Assembly (NCBI RefSeq): GCF_000718555.1
Contig: NZ_JOAN01000014.1
Coordinates: forward strand, 1 to 64,000
Direction of reading: 5' to 3'
DNA from: Micromonospora chokoriensis
GTDB lineage: Bacteria; Actinomycetota; Actinomycetes; Mycobacteriales; Micromonosporaceae
Length of the DNA: 64,000 nucleotides
In this document: positions 40,898 through 49,879 of the stretch, piece by piece
How positions within the stretch are numbered: the first letter of the stretch is position 1
Layout: each line of letters begins with the position of its first letter
Program-made: the position numbers and the translations under genes
Notes under the pieces: generated by a model
What the model was told of the DNA's origin: nothing
Databases searched by the model: none
Seen by the model: the letters and a program-made list of their open reading frames with translations, nothing else

Positions 40898-43547
40898 CCT
40901 GGCGCACCACCTCGATGTCGTGCTCGCCGGAGCAGAGCAGCCAGGTATCCGGGACGGTCACCACGTCGGCGGTGGCCTGATTGGCGCTGGGCGTCCAGGT
41001 GACGGCGTCGGCGCTGCGGTGCACGCCACGTTCGCCGCTGGCCAGGATCAGCCGCTCCGCCGCGCCGTTGCCGCCGGCCTCCGCACCCCCGCCGGGCGTG
41101 CCGCCGGCCGTCGGGCCGCTCACCGCGATGGCGTCGACCGGCACGAACCGGGTCCGGTCCCGCAACGGCAACCCGCAGTTGACCGACACGGCCTGCCACT
41201 GCGGCTGGGCGGCCAGGGTGTCCAGCCGCAGCACCCCGCCGCTCTGCGTGGCCGCCACCGCCTGCTGGCCGGCGAACGCGAGGTCCCGGCAGGTGCCGCC
41301 GATCCACCCGGCCTGCATCGACTGCCACTTCACGTCGGACTCGAACAGCCGGGTGCGGTGACAGCCTTGGCCGGGCTTCTTCGGGTCCGGCTCACCGGCC
41401 CCGCTCCACAGCAGGGTGGCCGGGCCGTCGTACTGCACGGCGAGGACCCGGTTGTCCACGTTGGCCAGCCCGACGTGGGTGAAGCTGCCGGGTCGGCCGC
41501 CGCTTGTCGACAGGTACACCCCGAAGCTGGCCTGCGCGGCCACCGCCACACCCGGCGCGCCTCGCTCGGAGACGAACGTGCGGACCGCGTAGAAGCCCCG
41601 GTCGGCGTCGGACGGGTCGACCAGGATCTGCAACGGCACCGCCCCGGGCAGCAGCGACACCTCGTACAGGCCGGTGTCGGTGGCCACCAGCAGCGCGCCC
41701 GCGCCGTCGCGGTCCAGCCAGGCCACGTCGGAGATCCGCGCGTCCAGGCCGGTCAGCGGTGACCACGTCTCGCCCAGGTCGGTGCTCAGATGCACCCGGG
41801 AGCCGCCCGACTCGCGCAGCGTCACCACGGCCACCGAGCCGGGACGCGCCACGATGCCCGGCCGCACCGGCGCGGGCGCGGGCGCCACCCGCAGCACCGT
41901 CTCACCGTCGAAGCGACCGGCCGGCTCCCAACCCGCGCCGCCGTTGCTGGAACGGAACAGCACCGGGCCGCGCCCGGCGTACCAGGTCCGTGGCTGGTAC
42001 TTGTCGACGGCGAGAGCGCGTACGTCGGCGTCGGGCGCCTCGTCGACCACGAACCGCACCGACTCGACGTAGCGCACACCCGGCTCGGCGTGCTCCAGCA
42101 GCCGATACACGTTGGACGCCCGCAGTGGCTCGCCGAACGGCCAGCCGGTCGGGTTGAGCGCGGTGGGCAGCGGGCTCAACGTCTGGTGCAGCCGGTCGTG
42201 GATGCGGCGACGGACCGCGTCCACGTCCTCTTCCCGCCGGACGACCACTCGGGCCCGTACCGACACCGCCTTGAAGCGCGCCCAGGTGGCCCGGGAGCGG
42301 ATGCCGACCATCCGGCGCTCCTCCAGGTCCGCCTCGACCCGGTGACGGGCCTCGGGCACCTCGTGCTCGCGCAGCACCGCCACCGGCAGTCGACCGCCCG
42401 GACGGGCCTCCTCCGGCACGTACGGCACCAGCACCACCTCGACCTCGCCGGGCCGGGCGAAGCTGTACACCGCCGCACGGGTGAACGCCCGTGCCCGCGC
42501 CACCGCGCCGGAGCTGGTGGCGAGCACCTCGAAGTCGCGGGCGGTGACCGCGCGCTGCTGGGCGAAGAACTCGTACGGGCCGCGCAGCAGCACCGACTCC
42601 AGCGCCTCCATGTCCCGGCCGCCGGCCGCCGGGGCGGGGTTGTCGACGCGTACCCCCGGTAGTGGATCGCGCAGGTTGGTCAGCGTGCCCGCCGCCACGT
42701 TGCCGGTGGGCCCGCCACCGGCGCGGTACCAGAGCCGGATCTGCCGCCCGGCCGGCGGCACGGCCGCGACGGTCACCGAGGTCGACCCTTCCGGCGCGGG
42801 CCCGGCGTCCGGGGTCGGCCCGGCAGGGGGCCGCAGATCGAGGGCCGGGGCGAAGACGATGGTGCCCGAGCAGCGGTCGACCAGGTACGCCTTGGCCTGC
42901 GCGCCGAGCCCGGCGAAGCTGTCCACCGGTCGCCAGATCTCGAACGTACGACCGTCGTGCTCACGGGCCGCCGCGCCGAGCTCGACAGTTCCGGCCGGCA
43001 CCTCCACCCCGAGCAGCAGGTCCAACGCCTCGGCGGTGTGCGCCAGCGGCGCGTGCGCCGCGCGCAGCACCTGCCCCGGCTGGCCGGTGCCCACGCCCAG
43101 CAGCTCCGCCTCGACCGGTTCGCAGTGGTGCATCCGGACCGTCACCGAGGTCTCGTCGGCGGGCAGCAGCGTCGGCTCGGTGGTGACGAACACGACCGGC
43201 CGGGGATCGGCGCCCCGGGCCGCCGCGACCCGCAGACCGGCCGGGATCCGGACCACGGCCCGGTCGGTGCCGGTGCGGGTGAACTGGACGTCCGCCCAGG
43301 CCGCGGTCGGTGCGTGCCGGGTGACCCCGAGCAGATTCAGAAACGAGACGTACGCCTTCTCCGGCAACTGGTTCAGCCGGTAGATCATCACCTCGGTCAG
43401 GTGCGCGAACGTCTCCACCAGCGCCATGCCGGGGTCGTGCGCCGACAGGTCGGTCCACGCCGGGCAGGACTGCCGGATCCGTTCCCGGGCCTCGGTGACC
43501 AGGTCGAGGAACCCACGATCGTCCAGGTGCGGCACGGGCAGCGTCAT
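40878..43547 (-). CDS. Baseplate J-like protein fused to a C-terminal BNR-type beta-propeller
   Basis: The product is 889 residues. Residues 1-510 form a baseplate assembly protein: LVTEARERIRQSCPAWTDLSAHDPGMALVETFAHLTEVMIYRLNQLPEKAYVSFLNLLGV, conserved in eCIS and phage baseplate J homologues (read here in pieces). From about residue 520 the sequence becomes repetitive, with BNR/sialidase-like repeats (LFRSSNGGAGWEP, VHLSTDLGETWSPL, FGVYLSTSGG, GVHRSADAVTWTPS), indicating a beta-propeller of about 370 residues. Propeller domains often bind glycans or proteins. A fused propeller could serve as a receptor-binding or anchoring module. The start overlaps the gp25-like gene's stop. Confidence 0.85.
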   Translation of the reverse strand: MTLPVPHLDDRGFLDLVTEARERIRQSCPAWTDLSAHDPGMALVETFAHLTEVMIYRLNQLPEKAYVSFLNLLGVTRHAPTAAWADVQFTRTGTDRAVVRIPAGLRVAAARGADPRPVVFVTTEPTLLPADETSVTVRMHHCEPVEAELLGVGTGQPGQVLRAAHAPLAHTAEALDLLLGVEVPAGTVELGAAAREHDGRTFEIWRPVDSFAGLGAQAKAYLVDRCSGTIVFAPALDLRPPAGPTPDAGPAPEGSTSVTVAAVPPAGRQIRLWYRAGGGPTGNVAAGTLTNLRDPLPGVRVDNPAPAAGGRDMEALESVLLRGPYEFFAQQRAVTARDFEVLATSSGAVARARAFTRAAVYSFARPGEVEVVLVPYVPEEARPGGRLPVAVLREHEVPEARHRVEADLEERRMVGIRSRATWARFKAVSVRARVVVRREEDVDAVRRRIHDRLHQTLSPLPTALNPTGWPFGEPLRASNVYRLLEHAEPGVRYVESVRFVVDEAPDADVRALAVDKYQPRTWYAGRGPVLFRSSNGGAGWEPAGRFDGETVLRVAPAPAPVRPGIVARPGSVAVVTLRESGGSRVHLSTDLGETWSPLTGLDARISDVAWLDRDGAGALLVATDTGLYEVSLLPGAVPLQILVDPSDADRGFYAVRTFVSERGAPGVAVAAQASFGVYLSTSGGRPGSFTHVGLANVDNRVLAVQYDGPATLLWSGAGEPDPKKPGQGCHRTRLFESDVKWQSMQAGWIGGTCRDLAFAGQQAVAATQSGGVLRLDTLAAQPQWQAVSVNCGLPLRDRTRFVPVDAIAVSGPTAGGTPGGGAEAGGNGAAERLILASGERGVHRSADAVTWTPSANQATADVVTVPDTWLLCSGEHDIEVVRQDATLGD

Positions 43548-43978
43548 GACGCTCCTCCCTGAGCGGGCTCGTCGACGGGGAGCAGGTCCACGGAGAAGAC
43601 GAGCTGCCCGGGGGTCAGGCTGGCCCGCACCCGGTAGTCCAACCGGATCACCAGCCGCCACGCGTCATCCGGGTCCGGCCCGGCGTCCACGTCGATCACC
43701 TCGACCCGGGGCTCCCACCGGGCGATGGCCTGCCGGACGTAGTGGATGGCCAGACCGGCCGTGGTGTCGTCGTTGGGCGCGAAGACCAACCGGTGCAGCC
43801 GGGAGCCGTACCCGGGTCGCATCAGCCGCTCACCCGGCGTGGTCGACAAGAGCAGAAACAGCGCCTGTCGTACGCTCTCGTCGCCCTCGGTCATCGCCAG
43901 GCCGCCGGCCGCGGTGAGCGCCAGCCCGCCGGTACGCCCGGCGTCGAAGCCGGCGCCGACGAAGCGGAAGGCCCTCAT
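43544..43978 (-). CDS. Baseplate wedge protein, gp25/GPW family (locus 2)
   Basis: The 144-residue product shows the classic gp25 core: RQALFLLLSTTPGERLMRPGYGSRLHRLVF, IHYVRQAIARWEPRVEVIDVD and the 'LRYRVR' type end. The protein sits at the sheath-baseplate junction. It has the usual length. It overlaps both neighbours by ATGA, so it is translated with the PAAR-like and J-like genes. Confidence 0.9.
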   Translation of the reverse strand: MRAFRFVGAGFDAGRTGGLALTAAGGLAMTEGDESVRQALFLLLSTTPGERLMRPGYGSRLHRLVFAPNDDTTAGLAIHYVRQAIARWEPRVEVIDVDAGPDPDDAWRLVIRLDYRVRASLTPGQLVFSVDLLPVDEPAQGGAS

Positions 43979-44313
43979 CGGTCCGCCCCCAGGAACACCT
44001 GAGCGGGGTCGCGCACCGTGTGCTTGACCAGCCCCGGCGGCGTGCCGTTGGTGAAACCCTCCAGGTGCGACAGGACCACCCGGTGCCCGTCGACGCGGAC
44101 CCAGTCGCTGTAGCCGACCCGGACGGTCAGGGTCGTCGTGCACGGCTTGATGGTCGGGCCGTAGTTCGGGCAGGCGATGATCTTTCGTCCCTCCGGGTCG
44201 TCGTCGACGAGCACGGGCACGCCGGTGACGGTCACCCACTGCCGCGAGGGTCGGTTCTCGACCCGGCCGTCGTGATCGCAGGTGATCACGGAGTCCCGGT
44301 GGATCCAGCGCAT
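43975..44313 (-). CDS. Small eCIS protein with Cys motif, PAAR-like tip candidate
   Basis: This 112-residue protein has the conserved pattern VITCDHDGRV, then ACPNYGPTIKPCTTTLTV, then YSDWVRVDGHRVVLSHLEGFTNGTPPG. The three Cys and one His could ligate a metal ion. The end 'HTVRDPAQVFLGA' fits the known small eCIS protein that follows the VgrG-like gene and may cap the spike as PAAR does. Its start overlaps the spike gene's last base. Confidence 0.75.
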   Translation of the reverse strand: MRWIHRDSVITCDHDGRVENRPSRQWVTVTGVPVLVDDDPEGRKIIACPNYGPTIKPCTTTLTVRVGYSDWVRVDGHRVVLSHLEGFTNGTPPGLVKHTVRDPAQVFLGADR

Positions 44314-45905
44314 CAGCCGCCTCCTTCGTGGTGGGCGCGGGCAAGCGTTCGGGCCTGCTCCGCCGCGGTGGTCGGGTCCTCGGTCGAGGCGGCGTGCAGG
44401 AAGTCCACGCTGCGGGCGCGGACCACCATGGCCCGGCCGGGTGCGGAGATCACCAAATCGGACGCCGCATGCAGGGTCGCCAGGTCGGGGGTCAACTCCA
44501 GGAAGCTGCCGCCGTCGGTGGCCAGCCGCAGGCTGCGTCGCACGTCGTCGACGACGATCGACTGCCCGCCAGCGGTGCGCATCGTCCAGCGGCGGGCCTT
44601 GCCGTCGTCGATGCCCGCGTCGTACGGCTCGACGGCGCCGAAGAGCGAGCCGAGCACGATGCCCGAGGCCGGCTCGCCGCCGGGCAGCACCACCAGCACC
44701 GTGTCGTCCGGGTCGGGCAGCGCCACCAGACCCTTGCCCGGCCCGGCCCCGGGGCAGAGCACCGCCAGCCAGCCGGCGTCCAGGTCCCCGTACGCCGGCA
44801 GGGTCAACCGGACCCGGCCCAGTCCGTCCGGGTCGGCGACGTCGGTGACGGTGCCGAGGGTGACCACCGCGCCGCCAGCCGGGGCCGTCGGGGTGCTCGG
44901 CGGCACCGTGGAGAAGCGGGTCAGGTGCCCGTTGCCGTCGACGGTGTGCACCACCTCGGTCAGCACGTACGCCCCGGCGACCGGGTCGGGCACACCGCCG
45001 AGGTCGATGCGGCGGCCCGGCCGCAGCGCCGGATCGCCCTCGGCCACCCCCTCGGCGGTGACCAGCGCCGCCGCCCGGGTGTCGAGGCGGGCCTGGGCCA
45101 GCGCCGCCAACTCGTCGTCGCTGCGGCCGGGCTGGTTCACGGCGGTGCGAATGCCGCCGGCACCCACGTCGGCCGGGTCCGGGCGGTCATCGGCGGGTCG
45201 ACCGCAGCGCGCCTCGTCGGCCTGCTGGCTGATCACCTCGGCCCGCTGCGGGTGCCAGCCCAGCGCCGCGCTGGCACCGCTGGCCTGGTCGGTGTTGGTG
45301 GACACCCGCAGGGAGTGCACGCTCGCGCCGAGGGCCAGCGCGACCGGCTCCCCGTATCCGGCGAGAGTGACCAGCCGGACGCCGTCGCCGTCGGTGGCCA
45401 GGTGCAGCCCGGCCCGGCCGGCGACCTCGCGCAGCAGCTCCAGATCGCTGTGCCGGTGCTGTAGCAGCCGCTCCAGCCGTGGCCCGTCCACGTCCGCCGT
45501 CACGTCCAGCCCCACCGCGCCGCACAGCTCCCGGGCCAGCTCGACGGCGGTCACCGAGGTGAAGACCCGCAACCCCTGCCGCTTACGCAGCCGATGCAGC
45601 AGGTCGTACGCCCGCAGCCGCAGGACCGCGGCCCCGTCGGCCGCGTACTCCACCTCGACACAGGTGACCTCACCGGTGAACAGGGCGTCGGTGTGGTCGG
45701 CGAGCCGTACGTCGAGCGCTGTGCCGGGTCGCACCGCTGGGTCGAACGCGCCGGTCCCGGCGGTGGTGGCGAGCACCAACTCGGCCTGGGTGGGCTGGTC
45801 GAGTCGGGCGGCCACCCGCAGTGAGCGGACCCGCTGACGGGCCGCGCCGACCAGCTCGACGCCGTCGAGCGCGACGATCAACGCCCGAGGCGCGACGCTT
45901 GTCAC
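44313..45905 (-). CDS. VgrG/gpD-gpV-like spike protein (eCIS)
   Basis: The 530-residue product starts at GTG 45905, which overlaps the preceding stop; the first residues VTSVAPRALIVALDG are in frame. The gp27-like hub runs to about residue 330 (with LEYEADGAAVLRLRAYDLLHRL-type segments and LERLLQHRHSDLELLREVAGRAGLHL). The OB-fold gp5-like region follows (GAVVTLGTVTDVADPDGLGRVRLTLPAYG). A short beta-rich end is present but there is no long beta-helix, unlike the spike of locus 1. It pierces the target membrane in the assembled machine. Confidence 0.88.
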   Translation of the reverse strand: MTSVAPRALIVALDGVELVGAARQRVRSLRVAARLDQPTQAELVLATTAGTGAFDPAVRPGTALDVRLADHTDALFTGEVTCVEVEYAADGAAVLRLRAYDLLHRLRKRQGLRVFTSVTAVELARELCGAVGLDVTADVDGPRLERLLQHRHSDLELLREVAGRAGLHLATDGDGVRLVTLAGYGEPVALALGASVHSLRVSTNTDQASGASAALGWHPQRAEVISQQADEARCGRPADDRPDPADVGAGGIRTAVNQPGRSDDELAALAQARLDTRAAALVTAEGVAEGDPALRPGRRIDLGGVPDPVAGAYVLTEVVHTVDGNGHLTRFSTVPPSTPTAPAGGAVVTLGTVTDVADPDGLGRVRLTLPAYGDLDAGWLAVLCPGAGPGKGLVALPDPDDTVLVVLPGGEPASGIVLGSLFGAVEPYDAGIDDGKARRWTMRTAGGQSIVVDDVRRSLRLATDGGSFLELTPDLATLHAASDLVISAPGRAMVVRARSVDFLHAASTEDPTTAAEQARTLARAHHEGGG

Positions 45906-46753
45906 GGCGTACCCCCGGGGTTGCCCGGCCCGCTCGAACTCGCGCCCCACCCTGCGACCGAGGCGCCTACGTACGACGCTCCCGCACCCACCGCACCGGC
46001 CACCGCCCGAGCCAGCCCGGTCACCGAGCCGTCACCGGTGCTGGTGACTGGTGGGACCGCGAGGGTGGTCCCGGCTGGCACGGCGAGGGGATCGGTGATC
46101 CGGTTGTGTTCGGCCAGCAGCCGCCAGCGCAACGGTGAGCCGAGCGCGTCGTTGGCCAGCAGGTCGAAGCGCACCCCGGAGCGACCCGGCTCGGCCGCGC
46201 CGTCACCGGCGGCGATCACCGCGCTGCCCGGCGCGGCGGTCGGGGTGCTCGCGGCGGCCAACTCCTCGGCGAAGCCGGCCTCGGCCTGGTCGGCCGTCTC
46301 GGCGGCCCGGACCAGCTTGAGCCGCAGCCAGGACCGTCGCGGCGACCCGGTGCCGGTGAACGCGTCGAACCGCTCCGCCACCGCGATGATCACACCGGGC
46401 ACGTTCCAGGTCTTGCCCCAGACCAACCGGACCAGCGGCGGTCGCAGCCAACCATGCTCGGCGGTGGAGTTCTCCGCCAGCATCCACAGCGGACGGGTGA
46501 GCACCCGGACGTCGGCCGGACGCAGCTGTGCCTCCACGAAGTCGACGTCGAAGAGCAGGTCGAGCACCAGCTCGGTCCGGCCGCCGCCGGTGAAGACAAG
46601 CGGGTCGTCGGCCAGGCCGGATCCGGTGAGCTGCCCGCCGCCGGCACCCCGGTGACGTACGCCGGCGAGCCGGGTCACCTGCACGGTCTCCGGGTTGAGC
46701 AGGCAGTCCACCCGAACGCCTGAGGAGTCGATGAGGAAGGCGACGCGTTCCAT
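45902..46753 (-). CDS. CIS tube/LysM protein (Pvc7/Afp7-like)
   Basis: The 283-residue product begins MERVAFLIDSSGVRVDCLLNPETVQVTRLAGV, the N-terminal domain of eCIS tube-baseplate proteins, followed by LVWGKTWNVPGVIIAVAERFDAF. A LysM-like C-terminal domain follows: RFDLLANDALGSPLRWRLLAEHNRITDPLAVPAGTTLAVP. LysM proteins link the inner tube to the spike. The C-terminal 40 residues are Gly/Ala/Ser-rich. It overlaps the spike gene by GTGA and follows the disordered linker gene by ATGA. Confidence 0.85.
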   Translation of the reverse strand: MERVAFLIDSSGVRVDCLLNPETVQVTRLAGVRHRGAGGGQLTGSGLADDPLVFTGGGRTELVLDLLFDVDFVEAQLRPADVRVLTRPLWMLAENSTAEHGWLRPPLVRLVWGKTWNVPGVIIAVAERFDAFTGTGSPRRSWLRLKLVRAAETADQAEAGFAEELAAASTPTAAPGSAVIAAGDGAAEPGRSGVRFDLLANDALGSPLRWRLLAEHNRITDPLAVPAGTTLAVPPVTSTGDGSVTGLARAVAGAVGAGASYVGASVAGWGASSSGPGNPGGTP

Positions 46754-48174
46754 CAGTCGCCCGCCTGTTCCCGATCCAGCCGGGTCACCTGGACGGTGTC
46801 CAGCGCGGCGCCGGCGACCGACCACAGTGCAGTGTCGTCCGGCAGGGCCGGCCACGGGTCGAACTCCGTCGCGTCGGCCTGGATCACTGTGCTCTCCGGC
46901 CCCCGTCCGCCGCCCGGATCGTGGTGCGTCGAGCCGATCCAGGCCACACCTGCGGCCCTCGCGGCCGGACCGTTGCCGTGCCCGGCGTGCGGTCCAACTC
47001 GTTCGCCAACCTGCTGCCCCGACCGTGCCCGATCATACGGAAGGGCCGGCCACAGGCCGCTGCCAGCCGCCGTCACCCTGCCCTCGGCTGACCCCCAGCC
47101 AGCGCCAACCGCTGACCGCCCGTCCCGAGCCGCCGCCCGCCCCGGCCTCGCCCCGCCGACTTCGGGGTCGGCAGCTGTGGACCTTGGAAGGTAACTGCCC
47201 CTGGAGGGGCCGAATTCTTTCAAGATCTCGGCAGGGACGGTGGGGGTGGTGGGGACGGTGGGGATCGCAGGGGAGGAGGGCTCTTCGAATTGGGGTAGGT
47301 CGCTTGTGTTGGTGGCCGTGGTGTTGTCCGGGGCCGTGAACCGGCCCGATGGCGCGCGTCGACGCCAACCGTCCAGCGGCCGGGCCGACGAACGTCGGTC
47401 CGCGTTCGAGGCGAGGGGCACCTCGGCGGTCATCGCGGCGTCGCTGCTACCCCGTGGGCTGGCATTGCCGATCCCTGGGCTGTCGGATCGGTCGGCTGCG
47501 CTCGACGCGTGCTCCGGCCTCCCGGTTGTGCCCATCGAGGGCAACCCGTCCGGCCTTGCGCCCCCGCGCACTACCTCCGGCCCGTCGACGCCGTACGCCG
47601 CGCCCACCGTGCCGTCGTTACCCACCGTGCCAGGCGTGGCGGACGCCGAGCGGCCCCGCCCGTCAGCGGGTGCGGCCAGGTCAGGGCTGCGCACGCTGGT
47701 TGCGCGGCCGAGCCCACTACCCGTGCCGGGGACACGACCCACCGTGTCAGGGGCATGACGACCCATCGAGTCGGCAGCAGGCCCGGCGCTCTCCCCGTCG
47801 GGTCGAGCTGGTCGGGTCACCGCGGTCCACCGGTCCGGTCCGTCCTGATCGATCCGATCGCCGAAGCCGGACCCGCCGGTGGGGTCATCGCGCGCCTCCG
47901 CCGGTTCAGCAGTGGGCGGGTCGAGGTCCAGGTCGTGCAGCAGACCGGGCGCGTGGGCGGCGACCAGGTCCAGCCAGTGCTGCGGGGGTTCCCCGAAACG
48001 GCGCGGTGTCGGAACGGGGGTATCCGGCGGCGGCTGCGGTGCACGATGTCCGACGGGCTCGACCCGTCCGGCGAGGCGCTGCACCGCCCCGGCCGCCGAG
48101 CGCAGCCGGCCGGCCAGCCAGCTACGCGGGTGTCGGCGCGGTGGCACCGCCGGTCTCCAGCTCCAGGCCCTCAT
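46753..48174 (-). CDS. Disordered linker protein with conserved eCIS C-terminal motif
   Basis: The frame encodes about 473 residues rich in Pro, Asp, Gly, Arg and Ser, with no clear domain over residues 40-400 and several short imperfect repeats. The first 40 residues are basic and Trp-rich (MRAWSWRPAVPPRRHPRSWL). The C-terminus, WPALPDDTALWSVAGAALDTVQVTRLDREQAG, matches the conserved end of eCIS linker proteins, which wrap the machine near tube and LysM protein. The predicted start lies inside the end of the tube gene (53-base overlap), so the true start is uncertain and may be a downstream GTG. Confidence 0.7.
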   Translation of the reverse strand: MRAWSWRPAVPPRRHPRSWLAGRLRSAAGAVQRLAGRVEPVGHRAPQPPPDTPVPTPRRFGEPPQHWLDLVAAHAPGLLHDLDLDPPTAEPAEARDDPTGGSGFGDRIDQDGPDRWTAVTRPARPDGESAGPAADSMGRHAPDTVGRVPGTGSGLGRATSVRSPDLAAPADGRGRSASATPGTVGNDGTVGAAYGVDGPEVVRGGARPDGLPSMGTTGRPEHASSAADRSDSPGIGNASPRGSSDAAMTAEVPLASNADRRSSARPLDGWRRRAPSGRFTAPDNTTATNTSDLPQFEEPSSPAIPTVPTTPTVPAEILKEFGPSRGSYLPRSTAADPEVGGARPGRAAARDGRSAVGAGWGSAEGRVTAAGSGLWPALPYDRARSGQQVGERVGPHAGHGNGPAARAAGVAWIGSTHHDPGGGRGPESTVIQADATEFDPWPALPDDTALWSVAGAALDTVQVTRLDREQAGD

Positions 48175-48604
48175 AGCGCAGGGTCAGCGAGGCGATGGCG
48201 ATCTCGTGGCTGAGGGTGTTCAGGTGCGCACCCCGCCACCGGGTCGGCCAGGCGTCGATCAGGTTCCAGCGCAGCACCTCGGCGGTCCCGACCGAGTCGA
48301 GCAGCACCACGGAGACGTTGCGACGGTTGAGGGTGCCCTGGGCAGTGGCGTTCACCCAGTCCCACAGCTCGCGGGAGGCGGTGAGGCCGAAGTGCAGCGT
48401 GACCGGCTCGTACTCGGCCTGACCGGGCACCATCCGCATCCGACCCAGTCCGTGCTCCCGGTACGGCTGCCCGGGGATGTTCACCTCCAACCCGGTCATC
48501 TCGGTGAAGTGGCCGTTGGTGACGCCGTTGATGAGCAGCCGGAAGTTGTACGCCCGGTACGGGTCGACCGGGGCGCCGGGCTGCGGGGTGGCTGTGGTGG
48601 GCAT
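48122..48604 (-). CDS. eCIS tail tube protein
   Basis: The 160-residue product shows the gp19-like tube signature PYRAYNFRLLINGVTNGHFTEMTGLEV near the start, then LTASRELWDWVNATAQGTLNRRNVSVVLLDSVGTA and the terminal beta strand IAIASLTLRYEGLELE. Hexamers of this protein stack inside the sheath. It lies directly downstream of the sheath gene, with the same codon bias. This is the usual second gene of an eCIS operon. Confidence 0.92.
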   Translation of the reverse strand: MPTTATPQPGAPVDPYRAYNFRLLINGVTNGHFTEMTGLEVNIPGQPYREHGLGRMRMVPGQAEYEPVTLHFGLTASRELWDWVNATAQGTLNRRNVSVVLLDSVGTAEVLRWNLIDAWPTRWRGAHLNTLSHEIAIASLTLRYEGLELETGGATAPTPA

Positions 48605-48605
48605 G

Positions 48606-49856
48606 TCAGCCTCCGATCGTCTCGGTCTCGGTGCCGCCGGCCCACTGGCTCAGCTTGAACACCACGAATTCGGCGGGTTTGACGACCGCGATGCCGATGT
48701 GGGCGATCACCATGCCCGCGTCGCGCACGTCCGGCGGGTTGGTCTCCTCGTCGCACTTGACGAAGAACGCCTCCTCGGGGCTGCGCCCCAGCAGCGCGCC
48801 GTCGCGCCACACCCGGGTCAGGAACGCCCCGATGTCGCGCCGGATCGAGCGCCAGAGGGTGAAGTCGTTGGGCTCGAACACCATCCACCGGGTGCCGTTG
48901 GCGATGGCCTGTTCGATGGCGATGCTGAGGCGCCGGACGTTGAGGTAGCGCCACTCGCTGGCCTCGGCGGCGAGCGTACGGGCACCCCAGACGCGGATGC
49001 CTTCGCCGGCAAAGTAGCGGATCACGTTGACGCCCTTGGGGTTGAGCACGTCGTGTTCCGGTCGGGTGACCAGGTACGCCAGGTCGACGGCGCCGCGCAC
49101 GGGTTCGTTGGCCGGGGCCTTGTGCACGCCGCGCAGGGCGTCGGTGCGGGCCCAGATGCCGGCCAGGTGCCCGCTCGGCGGGGTGAGTTCCAACTCGCCG
49201 CTGATCGGGTCGCGTACCCGTAGCCAGGGGTAGTAGAACGCGCCGAACTCGGACTGCCGCGGCCGATAGGCGGCCCCCTCGTGCCCACCGGAGCCGCCCG
49301 GCTGGGCCGGGCCGCCGCCGGGACCGCCGCCCGTACCCTCGGCGGGTTTGGCGGGTTTGCCGGAGGACGGCGTGGCGACCCGGGTCAACGCGGAGATGTC
49401 GTCGATGTCTGGTGCCGGGTCGCAGATCGCGACCATGGTGCGGGTGCGCTCGGCCATGCTGAGCAGCGCCTCGTGGGACACCACGTCGTGGAAGCCGGGT
49501 GCGGCGATGATGGAGATCTCGTCGACGGCCTCCAACAGTTGCAGACCGCCGCGCCGCTGCCCGGTGCCGGTGATCGCGCCGCCCTCGCCGACGTTGACCA
49601 CCCAGCAGCGAGCGCCCCCGTTGTCCAGGAAGCCGAAGACCGCCCGGGCCAGCGGGGTGCTCTCCACCCGCTCCCCACCAGCGAAGAGCCGCAGGAACTC
49701 GGTCCAGTTGTTGACCGGCACCGCCTTGCCCAGGTGGGCGGAGCGGTCCGGCGAGACGCCGACGAACGCGGCGATGCTTGTGCTCGCCGGGCCGATCGGT
49801 CGGGCGCCGCTGGGGACCTCCTCGACATAGATGCCGGGGGAGAAGTAACTGGGCAT
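48606..49856 (-). CDS. eCIS tail sheath protein
   Basis: The 416-residue product starts at an ATG preceded by AGGAGG. It begins SYFSPGIYVEEVPSGARPI and continues GPASTSIAAFVGVSPD, the hallmark of the gp18/Pvc sheath family. The C-terminal domain (SIAIEQAIANGTRWMVFEPND, RDIGAFLTRVWRDGALLGRSPEEAFFVKCDEETN) is likewise conserved, ending PAEFVVFKLSQWAGG. Residues about 165-190 are a Gly/Pro-rich insertion (GTGGGPGGGPAQPGG). Contraction of this sheath drives the tube into the target. Confidence 0.93.
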   Translation of the reverse strand: MPSYFSPGIYVEEVPSGARPIGPASTSIAAFVGVSPDRSAHLGKAVPVNNWTEFLRLFAGGERVESTPLARAVFGFLDNGGARCWVVNVGEGGAITGTGQRRGGLQLLEAVDEISIIAAPGFHDVVSHEALLSMAERTRTMVAICDPAPDIDDISALTRVATPSSGKPAKPAEGTGGGPGGGPAQPGGSGGHEGAAYRPRQSEFGAFYYPWLRVRDPISGELELTPPSGHLAGIWARTDALRGVHKAPANEPVRGAVDLAYLVTRPEHDVLNPKGVNVIRYFAGEGIRVWGARTLAAEASEWRYLNVRRLSIAIEQAIANGTRWMVFEPNDFTLWRSIRRDIGAFLTRVWRDGALLGRSPEEAFFVKCDEETNPPDVRDAGMVIAHIGIAVVKPAEFVVFKLSQWAGGTETETIGG

Positions 49857-49879
49857 CGATCCTCCTGTGCAGGTGGGTG

